Source: Hybos culiciformis (lineage: Eukaryota; Arthropoda; Insecta; Diptera; Hybotidae). From it: a stretch of 64,000 bases of DNA. Positions 41,401 through 54,800 of this stretch are shown piece after piece. A program made the translations under genes and the position numbers. How positions within the stretch are numbered: the first letter of the stretch is position 1; each line of letters starts with the position of its first letter. The DNA is taken from the NCBI GenBank assembly GCA_964007475.1, contig OZ023275.1:31005619-31069618 (forward strand), in the 5' to 3' direction. The notes beneath the pieces were generated by a model. That model searched no databases and was not told where the DNA came from. It saw nothing but the letters and a program-made list of their open reading frames with translations.

Positions 41401-44400
41401 TATTAAAATTCAAAACGTTATTTCTATTGAATTGTAATATTTAATAAATAATATAAATATAAAAATGTATATAACGAATAATTATTGAAAAAAAAAATTA
41501 AAATTTTAAATGAAAATATATATTTTTTTTTTAACATAAAGGCTATTAAGAAATTTTTAAAAATACCGCTTTGTCTCTGCTGGCTGTATAAAAGAAAATA
41601 ATAATTTAATCGTTAAAAAGTTATAATTTTTCGACAACTTCAGACATAAACAAAGCTTATTTTTAAATTTTGTCTAATTCTATATGATAACTAGTGAAAT
41701 AATTAATAAAAGAAAATTGTCTATATATGTACGTACTATTAATACTAGTTTCGTCGTATTTTTTTGTTAAAATAATAACTCTAGAAAGAATCTACACTTG
41801 AATTTATTTTGGTGTGCAAAAATGAAAGTTATAAAAGAAGACGTATCTACAATTATCTTATTCCAGATTTTTTTTATAATTGAATTAAATTTTTGTAAAT
41901 TCAAAAATCAATAGTTGTTTGTGCTTTATTAAAAAAAATCTAATTTGTGATCTCTTAATTAAAAGATTTTAAATAGGTACATTTTATTTTAGGAAAAATA
42001 AACTGTTGGAACTTTTTAATCGATTAAACTTAAAAATAAATATTATAATGAGACACTTTTTTTAATTTTGATATTGGAATAATAAATACAATTATTAAAA
42101 TTAAAAAAAAGATTATCTAAATTTCTGTTTATTTTTTACATTTTGCGAAAATAAAATTAACCAAATTTATTTTGAAGAGTTTTTTTTAATTTAAAAATAA
42201 GTAATATTTTTCCGTTTTTGATTAAAATTTATATCAGAATGCAAAAAAATAAAAATAAAAGGTTAATAACTTATTCATTTTTATTTTCACATTAAAAAAA
42301 AAAAATATTTAACCAAATAATAAAAAAACAAAAAGATATGAATTCCACTAAATTGATAAAAGTGCAAGCAGAAAAATATATTTTTTTTTTGTTTTATATT
42401 TATTTCCAAATTGAGATGAAATATACTTAAACGAAGCAAAAAAAAAAAAAAAAAAACAGCAACATCTTAATGAATATTAAAAGCACGATGAAGTGCAAAT
42501 TTCTTCACATTTCAAGAGCTTCAAGAAAAAAAAAAATTGTTTTGTACAATTTTAATCTTTTTTTTTTTTTGTTATCATAACTTGACTTCCATAGTTAAAT
42601 TATAGCTCTGAAGAAAATGATGCAAAGTAGAAAATAATTTAATTTTATCAATTTTATTTAAACAACTGGGATAATTTAAAAAAAAACCATGCACTACAAG
42701 TTTATAACGAGTAACCTCTGAGCCGGAATTAAAATGTATAAGACAAGTACCTTTTTTGAAGTTAAAGATAAATATAAAAGAAATAATTTAAAATTTTATA
42801 AGAAACAGAACTTCTTAATTTTGATTTCAATAAAGAACTAATTACTGCAAGATGTTAGTCTGCAGTAGAAAAGAAATTGAACCTAAAACTCCATTAAAGC
42901 TTCTAACCTTCACAATTTCGTATGGAGAAGATATTTTTTCAAATCTAAGACAAGCACTTCAAATGCTTGTTAATATTTATCATTGTTTTGCTGACTGTGA
43001 ACGTTCTTCAGCAAATTAAAATTAATTTTCACTTATCTAGGATCAATGATGGTCCCAGACCGCCCCTTAGTGGCCTAGCATGTGGAAATAGAAAAAATTT
43101 AAATGATCGAATTTATCAATTACTTCATCAAAGGCATAATAAATAATTGTATTAATGTAATATGTATAATATAAAAATATTATTATTATTTTTATTATTA
43201 TTAATATTATTATTATAATTATTATTATATATAAATATAACTTCTTATATACAATACGTATTAACTTTCATTGTTTAAAAACAATTATATAAATATGTAA
43301 AATAAAATAATATCTTTTTAACTAAATTCTTCTGGTCGCCAAAAAGGTTTAAAATACACATAAAAGGTTTAAAATACATATAAAATACACATAACATAAG
43401 CATACTTATCAGACCTAGCTCTTTACAATCAAGTAGAAAGAGCTCAGCTTTGTAATATTTCTCGTTCTTTCTTGTCCTCTGCATATTTATCTAATTAAAT
43501 TATTTTATTTTATTAAAAAAAAATAAATATTCATAATCACATTTAACGCTCCTTTTTTATTCAAATTTAAATAACATTATCTTCATTCACCAAAAGCGTT
43601 TATTGGAAAATAAAAATGAAATATCATTAACCACGAAATATCATTAAATTGTGAATATTTTTTTAAATACAAATTTAATAATCAGTACAAAAACCATCAA
43701 CAAGTAGTTAGTAAATACACATAACTATCAGATATTTTGATTTTATGATAATAAAACTTAACTACATTTTGAACATTTTTTATAAGAATTTTATTAATTC
43801 TAATGGTTTTATCAATTTTTATGATTGCATTAATTTAGATATTTAAACTTAATAAAAAATTTTAAAGTGTATCATGTTTTATTTGAAGAAAATATTCAAT
43901 GAAAATTTATCCAATACACACTACTTTTCTTTGGTATAGACATATATCATCCATTGAAGAAGACACTTTAAGCCTATTCCGTGAGATTTTAATTTTTTTT
44001 CTCTACACAATGAAGATAATCTGGGGCCTTGAATGTATAAATTTTATTCGCAACAAGAAACTCAAGATTATCAAAGATGCTTATATGATTAACTTTAATT
44101 TAATACAAAATTATTTCAATAATTTTGTCGCTGTCCACGTTTGAGCTCCAATATCTAACAAACTTAAGAAAGTTTAGGTTATATAAAATTTTAAATCTTT
44201 TTAAAAAAAATAAAACTTGTGTTGCTATTGCTACTGGTAATTATATCTTTGTAGGTAAAAATTCTTTTAAGAAATGATTAAATGGTCAATAAAATTATAT
44301 TCTTAACTTTTATTTGATTTTTTTACAATTTTACTTTGGACAGCTTTTGATTAAAAATATCTGTATACAGTTGCAATGTTTAACATAGTAGGTATAATAT

Positions 44401-47400
44401 ATAAACTGGCTGTACAAATATTCTTTTAGTTATTATATTTTTATATATTACATTCTTAGTTTCTTCTTAGTGCAAAATAGAGATACTTATCATTCTTGTA
44501 TTTAATTTGCTTTATAATTGCATTTAAACTGTAAATATTATTAAACAAACTACATATATGTAACTGAAAAAAAATTTTATATTTCGATATAGCATCAGAG
44601 TCCAAGTTTTTCATAGTTCTTTTTTGATAAAAATGATATTATTTAATTATTACGAAATATTATGTTTATAAATTAATTTTTATTTGATTCTGTATAATTT
44701 GTACAGATTTAAATTACCATATTTTTTTATTACTAATTATCTTTAACTTTAAACTCAACTTTAGAAATTTGTGTAACATTATATAATTATTTATCTGACA
44801 TTATCAAAACCATAAGCCTCAACAATAACAGTTAGAGTATACTTATATCTATCGTTCTTGAAATTTCCGCTGTCATAGTTTTAAATAACGCTTACAGATT
44901 TCAAACAGTAAATATGCAGACATTTGAAGTCTTATCTGGTAGTGATAACTTGTTCAATCAACTGCTCTTACGATATTCTTATATTCCTATAATTATTTGA
45001 AAAGGAAATAAATCCAAATTTAATTTAAAAATGGAACAATTTTGGAAAACATACAAAATTTCTTTAAAATGACCAAAATTAAAATTCCTATTAAATTTAA
45101 TTAATATTTATACTTTGACAGAAATTTTTGATAAATTAAAATTTTAATTTCCTTCAAATCAGTTTAATGGTTAATAACATAATTTTAATCTCATAAAAAT
45201 ATGGTGCACAAAGATCTTGAATAACATGGTTATTTTGGATGTTATAGATATAGTGTATAACACAAGAATTTTAAGCGCATCCCAATTAGTAACGTTCAAA
45301 GCTTAAAAAAAAGATTTTTTTTGCGGTTTACACAAATATCTAGAAAATGTATTTAAATAAAATTTTAATTAAATTCGTTAAAAATTTTATCACATAATAA
45401 TTATTTTTATGTCGAATCCTCTACTAGAAGTAATAAAAATACATATTTAAATTGACTCCTTTCAATAAGAATTTCAAATAAAGTATCTCGATAAATTTTA
45501 AAAACAAATAAATTTTGTTTGATTAAGTATTTCTAAATTCTTATTAAACACTAAAATGAAACTAATGTTTTTAAAAAAATATAAATTTTTAATATTTTGC
45601 AATGAATACAGAGTGGATTAAAGGGTTATACATGTTCGGATAGAACGATAGAAGTATAAAAATGCCTTTAGATTTCAATTAGAAAAATTAAAATAAAATC
45701 AATAATTAAAATATTTTAAGAATCAACTTTTATAATAGTACATAATAGGGATAAAAAAAATGGTGAAATCTAAATAAATTTTTTTCATATTTTTTCAGGC
45801 ATTATTTATCTTAAATCACATCTGAATAAATATTTATCTGTTGATTCATTTGGAAATGTCCTTTGCGAGGCTGATGAACGTGATAGTGGTAGCCGCTTTC
45901 AAATAAGTATTGCTGAAGACGGTCGATGGGCATTGAAAAATGAGTCACGAGGTTACTTTTTGGGTGGAACACCAGACAAATTAGTTTGTACTGCAAAAAC
46001 ACCAGGAAGTTCGGAGTTTTGGACAGTACACTTAGCAGCAAGGCCGCAAGTAAATATTTTATAAATCAATTTTTGTAATAACTAGTCGATCTCGAAGCGA
46101 ACTTTGTTGTCTGGTTGGTCTTTATTAAATTAATATTTTTTGCGGGTTAGAATCGATTCGATATGAAGGGGGAATTTAATTTTTATTTACCTATAATTTT
46201 CGGTTGTAGGTTGGGGTGTCTTTAATTATAAACATTTATTTTTGAATTTTGTGTACACCTATTGCATTATACATTTTTTTTATGCTCTGCTTTTGCTGTT
46301 AAAATTATAATTATCCAAAGGTTTAGACGTTATCATCAATTATGAATATTAGAAACATTTTTATGATTATATCTGGCCACAGAAATAGGACACATTGCAT
46401 TTAGAGAATATTATCTTTTGCGAAAAAGCATACCAAATCATCGCTTCGGAGAACTGTTTTTTTTTTACCAGAAAGTAATATGGCTCGTTTCTAAAATTTC
46501 TTAAAAATTTATAAGAATTCAGATGTTCTTAGTATTATTTTAACCGTTTTTTTGAGTAAGTAAATGTCTAAATGGTTTTTTTTGTTTTAAGTTAATTTAT
46601 CAAACTTTTTAACGTCTCCTTTAATAATATTACCTCTTTTTATTTTTTAGTAACAATAGTAATTTTTTTTTTCGTTTCGAGTCACGGTTTCGAGTCACGG
46701 AAACTAAAATTAATTGTCAGTTACTAGGATTACAAAATTTAATGCGAATACTTTATTCGAAGCGTTTTTAGTCCAACAAATGAAATAAAAAAAAAGAAGG
46801 TGGGAAATAATCTTACTTTTAGAAAATTTTGCGTTGAAACATTGATATCGTTAAAACAACATTCAAAATTTTAGTCAACGAGTCAGGAATACAATGAAGA
46901 GTTTCATTGTCTTCAAAAGATAAAAAAAAAAAACTCTTACTTCATTGAATAAGGGGACGAGCCAAGCTACAAAAATCTGTTAAACTTTTTCAAATAGGAC
47001 GTCTATTTACTGAGAAATCGGAGCAAACGTCAAAAAAAATGGTATCGAGTCATGGAGAAACAGAGCCATATGCTTTTTCGCAAAAGATTATCTTTTTTTT
47101 TAATTTCTTTTGTTACGACTTATTTTCTTCGACTCAGACGTAGGCTTTCATTCAGTCGATTTCTCACTGACCTTTCCGTTATTTTTAGTGCCATTTTCTT
47201 CATAAATTTCATGGGTAGGTATTACTCGAGAAGACATGAACAAACCTTTTTTTATTTTATTTTAATTTCTTTACTATGGATCTATCAAGTTTAAAAGCAA
47301 ATTTTCGTACAAACAAAAAGTAAGAAAATTTAAGACTAACTATAACTTTTGAGCCCTTACTTAAAATGTTGATTCTGACCACTTAGAAATAGCGTTATTT

Positions 47401-49241
47401 ATCAAAATTTGAAGCCCATGCATAACCCTATAACTCAATTAATTTTTTTTTAGGTTAATCTGAGGTCAGTTGGACGCAAGCGTTTTGCTCATTTATCTGA
47501 ATCACAAGATGAAATTCATGTTGATGCCAACATTCCATGGGGAGAAGATACGTTATTTACATTAGAGTTCCGTGCTGATGAAAATGGACGTTATGCTTTA
47601 CATACATGCAATAACAAGTAATAATTGTATATTTAATTAATTTCCATTGAATATTTTAAATTAATTATTATTTAAATTAAAAATGTTTACAATAGCATTA
47701 ATTTAAATATCAAATAAAAAGTTAAATACATTTTTAAATTTCTATTAGTATTTGTCTATTACTTCGATCATCTCTTATTAAATTAAGGCTATACATTTTT
47801 CATACATTTTTCAATAGATATATTGCAATTTAATTTTTTACAGATATTTGAATGCAAATGGCAAATTACAAGTTCAATGCACGGAAGACTGCTTATTCAG
47901 TGCTGAGTATCATGGTGGCCATTTAGCCCTTCGAGATCGGTAAAATATGTGTTGAAGAATTTTATAAGCTTATTGTTTTAATAATCAATAGAAATTAATT
48001 CTAAAATGAGATCTATCTTTTAGTGATGGTCAGTATTTATCACCAATTGGTTCAAAGGCAGTATTAAAGTCGCGCTCATCAACAGGTATGGAATATTAAC
48101 ATCAATTTAAAGAAAAAAATAAGAACTAATCTATTTTACACAGTAACTCGTGATGAACTGTTTTCATTGGAAGACTCACTGCCACAAGCTTCATTCATAG
48201 CCGGATTAAATTCGCGTTATGTATCAGTGAAACAAGGAGTGGATGTTACAGCCAATCAAGACGAAATTGGTGAAAATGAAACATTTCAATTGGAATTTGA
48301 TTGGGCAGCGCATCGTTGGGCATTACGGACCACACAAGATCGTTATTGGTGCTTATCACCTGGAGCCGGAATTCAAGCAACAGGTATTTACTTAATTATT
48401 TTATTTAATTGATACAAGGATAATTTTATAATCTATATATAATCCTTAATTATGCTTTCCTGTTACTACACTGAGACTCCCAATATTAATAGATCTTAGC
48501 TAGTCTGTTATTTCTGTATTTCTTATTTTTAGGTAATAGACGCTGTGCTGATGCATTATTTGAGCTAGTTTGGCATGGAGATGGTTCCTTATCATTTAGA
48601 GCTAATAATGGAAAATTTTTGGCAACAAAGCGATCTGGTCATTTATTTGCCACATCAGATACAATTGAGGACACAACGAAATTTTATTTTTATTTAATTA
48701 ATAGGTAAATTTTCATTAAAAACCTTGTATAACGATAATTTGAATATTTATATTTACTTGTTAGACCTATATTGGTTTTAAAATGTGAACAAGGTTTTGT
48801 TGGTTTCAAACAACCAGGCAATTTAAAACTAGAGTGCAATAAAGCAATGTATGAAACAATTTTGGTTGAACGTGCTCAAAAAGGTATTGTTCATTTCAAA
48901 GCACATAGTGGTAAAAATTGGAGAATTGATGGCGAAGGAATTTCAGTTGATAGTGATAAGCCAAGTGATGGTTTTTATTTGGAATTAAGAGAACCGACCA
49001 GAATTTGTATAAGGTACATATATTTACTATTTATTTTTATCACCATCTTTATTACATTCAAACTTTACGTATTTTCCCGAGAACTCAGAAAATAGGAATT
49101 TAGTATTGAAATAAATGATAATGATAACAAATATTTTTTTCTTAAAGATCTTGTGATGGCAGATATTTAGGAGCTACGAAAAATGGTGCATTCAAATTAC
49201 TTAGTGATTCATCAGATTCAGCAACACAGTGGGAATTTTAA
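29465..49241 (+). CDS. sn: fascin (singed), actin-bundling protein, complete, 9 coding exons
   Basis: Fascin cross-links parallel actin filaments in filopodia, bristles and nurse cells. Coding exons are 29465-29669, 45799-46049, 47454-47617, 47844-47939, 48024-48085, 48144-48383, 48533-48704, 48765-49013 and 49148-49241. They total 1533 nt, giving 510 aa plus stop, close to Drosophila singed at about 512. All junctions are GT/AG and keep frame. The sequence reads through four beta-trefoil-type repeats with family blocks such as [21 protein letters not shown] near the N-terminus, [12 protein letters not shown] mid-protein and [19 protein letters not shown] near the C-terminus (split by the last intron). 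Ser52, in [12 protein letters not shown], matches the PKC site known to control actin binding (human Ser39). It ends SATQWEF, as in flies. The first coding intron is 16.1 kb, the others under 1.5 kb. It converges on TBCD downstream. Identity is very secure. Confidence 0.98.
30966..31406. mobile_element. SPIN/Charlie-like hAT MITE, copy 2, inverted (441 bp)
   Basis: This is the reverse complement of the element at 19061-19478. It starts CAGCGTTTCTCAACC and ends with GGGTCGCGACCC then GGTTGAGAAACACTG. A perfect 8-bp duplication CTATACAT flanks it (30958-30965 and 31407-31414). The two copies are highly similar over their length, but this one has about 23 extra AT-rich bases near 31270-31300. 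It has no transposase. It lies inside the first coding intron of fascin. Confidence 0.93.
36703..36752. repeat. 25-bp tandem duplication
   Basis: CAGAAATATACAATTATTTC plus five bases is repeated once directly (36703-36727 and 36728-36752) with two differences. It is probably a recent local duplication within the fascin intron, and I see no function. Confidence 0.8.
38292..38353. repeat. perfect 27-bp inverted repeat with 8-nt loop
   Basis: The arms 38292-38318 and 38327-38353 are exact reverse complements, separated by TTTATCTC. The arm core is CCAATTTTTGGACAGGAA. On either strand it would form a perfect stem-loop. It could be a miniature foldback, a replication-slippage palindrome or a small hairpin RNA. 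It lies in the fascin intron and no flanking duplication is evident. Confidence 0.9.
38950..39122 (+). repeat. possible retroposon 3' tail fragment
   Basis: This locally GC-richer stretch has a C/T-rich block (CTGCCC repeats), then TCCCTGGGATCCGAACAG, then ACAAACATACAAACAAACAC and a TTTTTATATGTAAAGA end. Such A/C-rich tails followed by a short AT motif are common at 3' ends of insect LINEs and their SINE partners. No reverse transcriptase is visible and the borders are uncertain. Confidence 0.35.
40011..40258. mobile_element. short MITE with 36-bp terminal inverted repeats (248 bp)
   Basis: The left end (40011-40046) starts TGAGCCGTTTATTTTGAAAG and continues GTGGTTTAAGTCC. The right end (40223-40258) is its exact reverse complement. 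The interior is AT-rich and non-coding. No unambiguous target duplication was found, so the superfamily is unknown. It lies in the fascin intron. Confidence 0.8.
43140..43235. repeat. ATT/AAT microsatellite
   Basis: Interrupted TTA/ATT triplets run through this segment (for example TATTATTATT near 43180 and TTATTATTAATATTATTATT near 43195). It is simple-sequence DNA in the fascin intron. Confidence 0.8.
46050..47453 (+). other. sn: second coding intron of fascin (1.4 kb)
   Basis: The intron starts GTAAAT and ends TTTTTTAG between Q and V of RPQVNLRS. It contains an inverted pair, TTTTGCGAAAAAGCATA near 46416-46432 and its reverse complement near 47073-47089, about 640 bp apart. It also holds a 13-bp tandem GTTTCGAGTCACG pair (46674-46699). 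An 80-residue frame at 47052-47294 lies across it but resembles no known protein. This could be an eroded inverted-repeat transposon. Confidence 0.7.
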
Positions 49242-51813
49242 GTAGTATAAACTGAAGAGGTTTGTGTGAGCAATGATTTGAAAAAAGAATCTAAGTATTC
49301 ATGGCTGATTTTCGGTTAATAAAAAAACCTAAGGAAAATAAATTTAAATTATTATAAATTACCCATTTCGTCAATAAAGTTTATCATTATTATAAAAAAA
49401 ATCACTTATTTTAATTATATTATGTATTTTATAAATTTAAATAAATATTTTTAAAATATTCCTAAATATATTTGTACGACATAGTTTTTTATAATTTTTT
49501 TTTGTATTATTTGTAAATTCCAAGAAGAATTTTAACATAAATTTCATTTTACTGTGCATAAAACATAAAAAAATGTGTTCTAAATAAATTATTTAGTTGA
49601 GTAATATGAAATTAATTCACTTTTAGTAAAAAGCTTCAACATTTTGAAATCCACCACGGATTAAAGACGTAGGTATTTATTCTATGTGATATTTATTCTA
49701 TCTCGATTTCATGATAAATGTTGATTTTTTATTTAACTATGTACTCAACTTAAAAAAAAATTAAAAAACTATATAGTAGAACTTAATGTTCGACAAAATT
49801 CATATTTTATAATAGACGTACATAAATATAAAAATATATTGTAAACAAGGATAAGTGTGAAACAATAAATATAAAAAATAGTAATATAAACATTATTGTA
49901 ATTCAATTGTTCAATTGAATTTTTCCAAAAAAGGAGTTGTTAATAGATCATTAAGTAAAATAACCAATATTTGTGGTTGAAAATAAGGATAATTATATTA
50001 TAGTTATAATGTTCTTATTTTAATTTACTTTGATCTATAATTCTATACTATCGTAAAGTTGTGAATATTGTTTTACAAAAAATGCATCATCATAAATTTA
50101 TATAATAATTTTATATGCACATCAAAATTAAAGTTCTGTTGAATTTTTTTATTCGAAAAATAAAAAAAAATATAAATTATAATATTTACTATTGCATGAT
50201 TACCTTAAGGGTAAGACAGAGCCTTTTATAACCATTTTTTATAAATTGTACAATTTACTTTACAATTTTTAAATATGTATTAACAGCGAAATTATTGTTT
50301 TTATATCAGTTTTTTTATACGATAGAGTACTCTAAAAGAAAATATAAATAGAACCAATTTTTATACAGCAATTTACTTAGAATTAAAACACAAATAGACC
50401 ATATACTTCATTATAGTTAAGATTTAATAAAAAAGTGAATATCATCAGAATTATCATGAATTCATTAATATTTTAAGGTATTAATCGAGCAACTCTAAAT
50501 TTATTTACTCTTTCAAATCGAAATAATTTGATTACGAGCAAAATGTCCTAAAACATAAATTAAATAAAATAAAGAATTCATTCATTTTTTTGTTTTCGTT
50601 CAGCTAACAAATTGACTACGATTTTGTCGCTTCACCAGATCAGATACTTTAGAGCGATATTTGCTTCGACTAAATGTTTTCGGAACACTATAGAATTCTG
50701 AATAAAAATGTATAGTTATCTTTTAATTTTGGAAACATTTAATTTCTTCCATCGCCGTAAAAGATTTTGTATCGAAAAAATAAAATCAAAATTTTATTGT
50801 TTTATTTAGGAAAGTTTTCAACTTTCCCCGCATAAAATTATTACTTTGTGTATTTTAAATTTATTTAATTAAAAATAAATACATATAAAATAAACTATCA
50901 CAAAATAATTGTATTTAATTATAATAAAAATAAATATATCATTAATCATTATAATAAGTAGTTTGTTTTTTGGCACAAATAAAATCGCAAAACTATTTTT
51001 AGGTAAAGCGAAGAACTTGATACTGTTTCCCAAAATTACGACATAAATTTTTTAATAATTTCAGAGGATTTGGTTGACCTTATATTTTTATAGTAGCTTA
51101 GATGAAAAGCAGTAAGAATAATATGGTTTATATTTTTAAAAAACAATTGTTAATAAAAATAATAATCTATTTATAAAAATAAAAACAAAACAAGCTTATA
51201 GAACAAAAAGTAATGTAGCTGTGGTCACAATTTGAAGCTAACTAACTAGTATTGACAACGCTAGAGATTTTTGCGAATATCAAAACTTTCCCAAAAAAAT
51301 GTTCAAGGGAGATTTTTATCTAATTTTACTTGTAAAACTAGTTAAAAATGACTCTCTTATTTAATGAAATATTTCAATAACCCCCCCCCCCAAGTTATTA
51401 AAAAAATATTAAACAACATAAGACCGTAATATAATGTCGAACTGTAATTTTTACTATTATGCTTGATTGTCTTCATAATAATAATTTGAAATGTCGAAAA
51501 ATCTTTAGATGCCCTAAACGAGACCATGGTGATGATTATTAATTAGTCACAAGTTGATGTTGAGAATTAATGTGTTTTAAAAAAAAGTTATTAATCACTC
51601 TTAATCACCATAATTCAAATCTTTCGCAAAACTTATTAGATAATAAAAAGCAGTTTTTATTTGTAGTAAATAAATTAATTTATTATTTTGTTAATAAAAA
51701 AAAATGCATTGAATATTATAATAAAGATTTTAATTAATTATTTTTTTATGAACTGAAGGCAATTAATAAAAATGAGAATCAATAGAATTGCAAATAAGAA
51801 TTAATAATTTCAA
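49242..51813. other. intergenic DNA between convergent fascin and TBCD genes
   Basis: About 2.6 kb contains both 3' ends and AT-rich DNA with no recognisable gene. A run of 11 C residues (51381-51391) stands out. On the minus strand AATAAA occurs at 51679-51684, a possible TBCD poly(A) signal 130 nt past its stop. Confidence 0.7.
49318..49378 (+). terminator. sn: fascin polyadenylation signals
   Basis: AATAAA hexamers occur at 49318-49323, 49337-49342 and 49373-49378, 77-137 nt past the stop codon. Any of them could direct 3' end formation; in DNA this AT-rich the hexamer alone is weak evidence. Confidence 0.45.
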
Positions 51814-54800
51814 TTAAGATGGTGTAATAGGAACTAAACTCATTGGTGGCTTGATACATAACAAGTCACATAATTTATTTCTAATTGAACGAACTTCATT
51901 TAGAGATAGGCCCCAATCAGTTTCCGATAATAACTCTAAAATCTCATCTAAGTTTTCATCTATAATTCCACACTTATCACCATGTAAAGCCAATGTCTCG
52001 TATAATTTTGTTGCAGTTGTTTTTCGCACATGAACATGTTGTAAGCCCAAAAATACAGCCATTTTTGATAGAATTTTTCCATATAATTTTGGAACTTGAA
52101 TTAAATGGCAATATACACTAATACTTGATATCAATTTATACAATTTTTTATGACCTTTTATTTCTAAATTAACTAATCGAAAAAGCTCATCAGAAAATTT
52201 ACAATTTTCATCTAAGAGAGGAACGTTAACAGCTCCTGAAATTAAAAAAATGTATTTATGTTTTAGTTTAAGAAAAATCCATCAAGATTTAAAATCCTTA
52301 CCTGAGCTTAATAAAATATCCAAAAAATTCAACATAGGATACGTTACTCTCTCATTCATAGAATTTTCTTCAAAAACTTTAATAATCTCATTACAAATTC
52401 TAAAAACATCTTCATTATGTGATCTTAGAAACTGAAAAAGTGCTGCTGAGGCATACTTCATCTAAAAAATTAAATTTTATTTAGCTGTCATCCAAAAAGA
52501 GAAACCCCAAAAAATTAGCTTCTGAATCTTACCAAACTTTCAGTCAATTGACCAATGCTAGCACTTAATCCAAGTAATATTCTATCAGAATATTCAGACA
52601 ACTTAAGCATTGAACAAAAGTAAGGAAAAGTATGGTCGGCAAATAGCCACAAAACACTGTTACTATCCTCTGGAAAAATTTCCTTTAGAGCTACATGTTG
52701 GACAATATGAGGAATATTTGGTTGGAAATGTATTAAATTGCAAAATAATTTTCCTGCTAAACCTCGAGTTCTATCGATTTTTTCAACAGCTTGTTGAGAA
52801 AATCCTTGCATTATTTGATGAATAACGTCCGGCTTCAACGATTCTCTAGGACATGTAGTCACAAGTTGGAAAAGAGCTATTAAAAAATATAATTGTTAAT
52901 TCAGTGCATAAGACTGCTATAATTTGGCAAATGAAAAATATTGCACTAATTAGTTTCAACAAAAATATGGTTATTTTTACTTACCACACATTGCAGCTTC
53001 CCTAACCCAGGCTCCAATATCACCACGATTATCCAAAGTATATTCTTCCAATGCTTTCAAATAGCAATTGAATACTTTTTCAAGATATGGAACCAATGAA
53101 GGTTCACCAACAAATCCGACTGTCTGAATCACATTAGCCAACGACTTGACACTCTCTCTTCTGGCTTCTGACCAATTAGAGGTGATGGTATTCTCACTTT
53201 GTTGGTACTTCGCATTCATATCGCCACTTATCACTGCTTGCAAAGCGCCCTGCGGTATTAACGAATGTTTGATAAGATTTTTAATGATGTCATCTAATTT
53301 AATTTGTATCATAAATGCCGGTAATGCTCCCAGAGCGTTAATATAGCCCATTCTAACATGTTCTTCTAAATCATTTTCACTTCCTTTTAAATACATTTCA
53401 ATAATTTCAATATTTTTAGTTTTTCTTTCTGAACTGTTGAAAAATGTTTTACAAAAGTCTGTTAGAGCAACGGTAGCAGCTGTTCTGATTTTTTCATTTT
53501 TATTTATAATACACCTGTTTATTATTTCTTGCCAATGATCTGAAATAAGGTTTGAATGAAATTATTATGCATGAATTGGGACATAGGGAATGTACATAGT
53601 TCTATTTTGTTGAGTAAGAATTCCAGGCAAATAATTTAGCAATTTTGAATACGAATGTTTAACACGCGAACTTGAGACATCAAACGGAAAATTCTTACGA
53701 AAATCCTGTTCTCTGCTTTAAATTTGGAAATATGATTTTCGTAAGATTCTAATTTTCGAACGGAATTCATAATAACCCTGCTAAGATAAAGTTTTTTTTT
53801 TCTTTTATAATTGTAAAATGGCTCAACAAATATTTACATATTTGCAATTGAAACCAAAAAGCTTACCCAAACATTCTTCACTGACAACGATTTCAGCTTT
53901 ACTACAACTACTAATAAAATGTGTGCAACACTCTTTCATAATCTCACCACTCATTCCTGAAAGTATTCGAATTAAAAAAAATCAAGTTCTTTAACACTTC
54001 ATTAAGCACTCACCTCTGAACTGATCACGCTTTAAAAATTTTGCCATTAACTCATTAATCTTTTCGACTGTTATTTCAGTTATAAAGCTCCTTCCACTAT
54101 CTTTTTCAATAAATTTTAGTGCTAAAACAATTTCTCCAATGGCTAAAACGCTTCCATGCCTTAAATTTATATCTATCGAATCAGTTTTTTCAAACAATTG
54201 CAACAAAACAATTGTAGAAATATATTCAGGTGCTTTTTCAGTAAGTTTGTGCAATGATTTTGCTGTCAAATCCCTAATTGCAGTATCCCAATGACCAACT
54301 TTAAATTCCACTAAATGATCAATTAGTGGACGCTGATACTCAATAAATTGTGCTACAAATGGACTAATATGAAGATAAGAATTTTGCCGCATCCCAACTG
54401 AGTAAAAATCAGTCATTGTTGAAATTTCAATGCCATGTGGGAAATTACCCAATCTTCCTACACTTTCTTGGAATGCAGCTGAAGCTGCGCGTCTGCAATT
54501 TATCTCACGGTCAAAAACTGCTACTGTCAGAAGACCACCTGCAATTTCATTAACAAATGGTGCCAAATCTTTAGGATCGTATGCACGCGCAAAAGCCCAA
54601 CACATGTAGCAAGCAGAATCGCGAATATGTTTTCCGACAGACATATATCCTTTCATTTCATCGTAGAATAAAGCTCGCATTAAGAGAGGAACCAGTATGT
54701 TCAATCTATGAGGCAATAATAAGCCACGTTTGGCTAATTCAGCTATTGCTAAACAAGCTCCATGCCATGCTTCATTTTGCTCTATTGGGTTTAAAATTTC

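Larger units (their letters stand above)
29670..45798 (+). other. sn: 16.1-kb first coding intron of fascin
   Basis: The intron starts GTAAGAA and ends TTTTTTCAG, splitting the serine codon after NTGE. It contains a hAT MITE (30966-31406), a 25-bp two-copy tandem repeat (36703-36752), a perfect hairpin (38292-38353), a possible retroposon tail (about 38950-39122), an inverted-repeat element (40011-40258) and an ATT microsatellite (about 43180-43230). No nested gene is recognisable; open frames in it are short and AT-biased. Confidence 0.93.

Noticed and set aside
47052..47294. 80-codon hydrophobic frame in fascin intron 2
   Set aside because: F/I/L/R bias follows T-rich DNA, there are no homologous blocks, and it overlaps the putative eroded inverted repeat.
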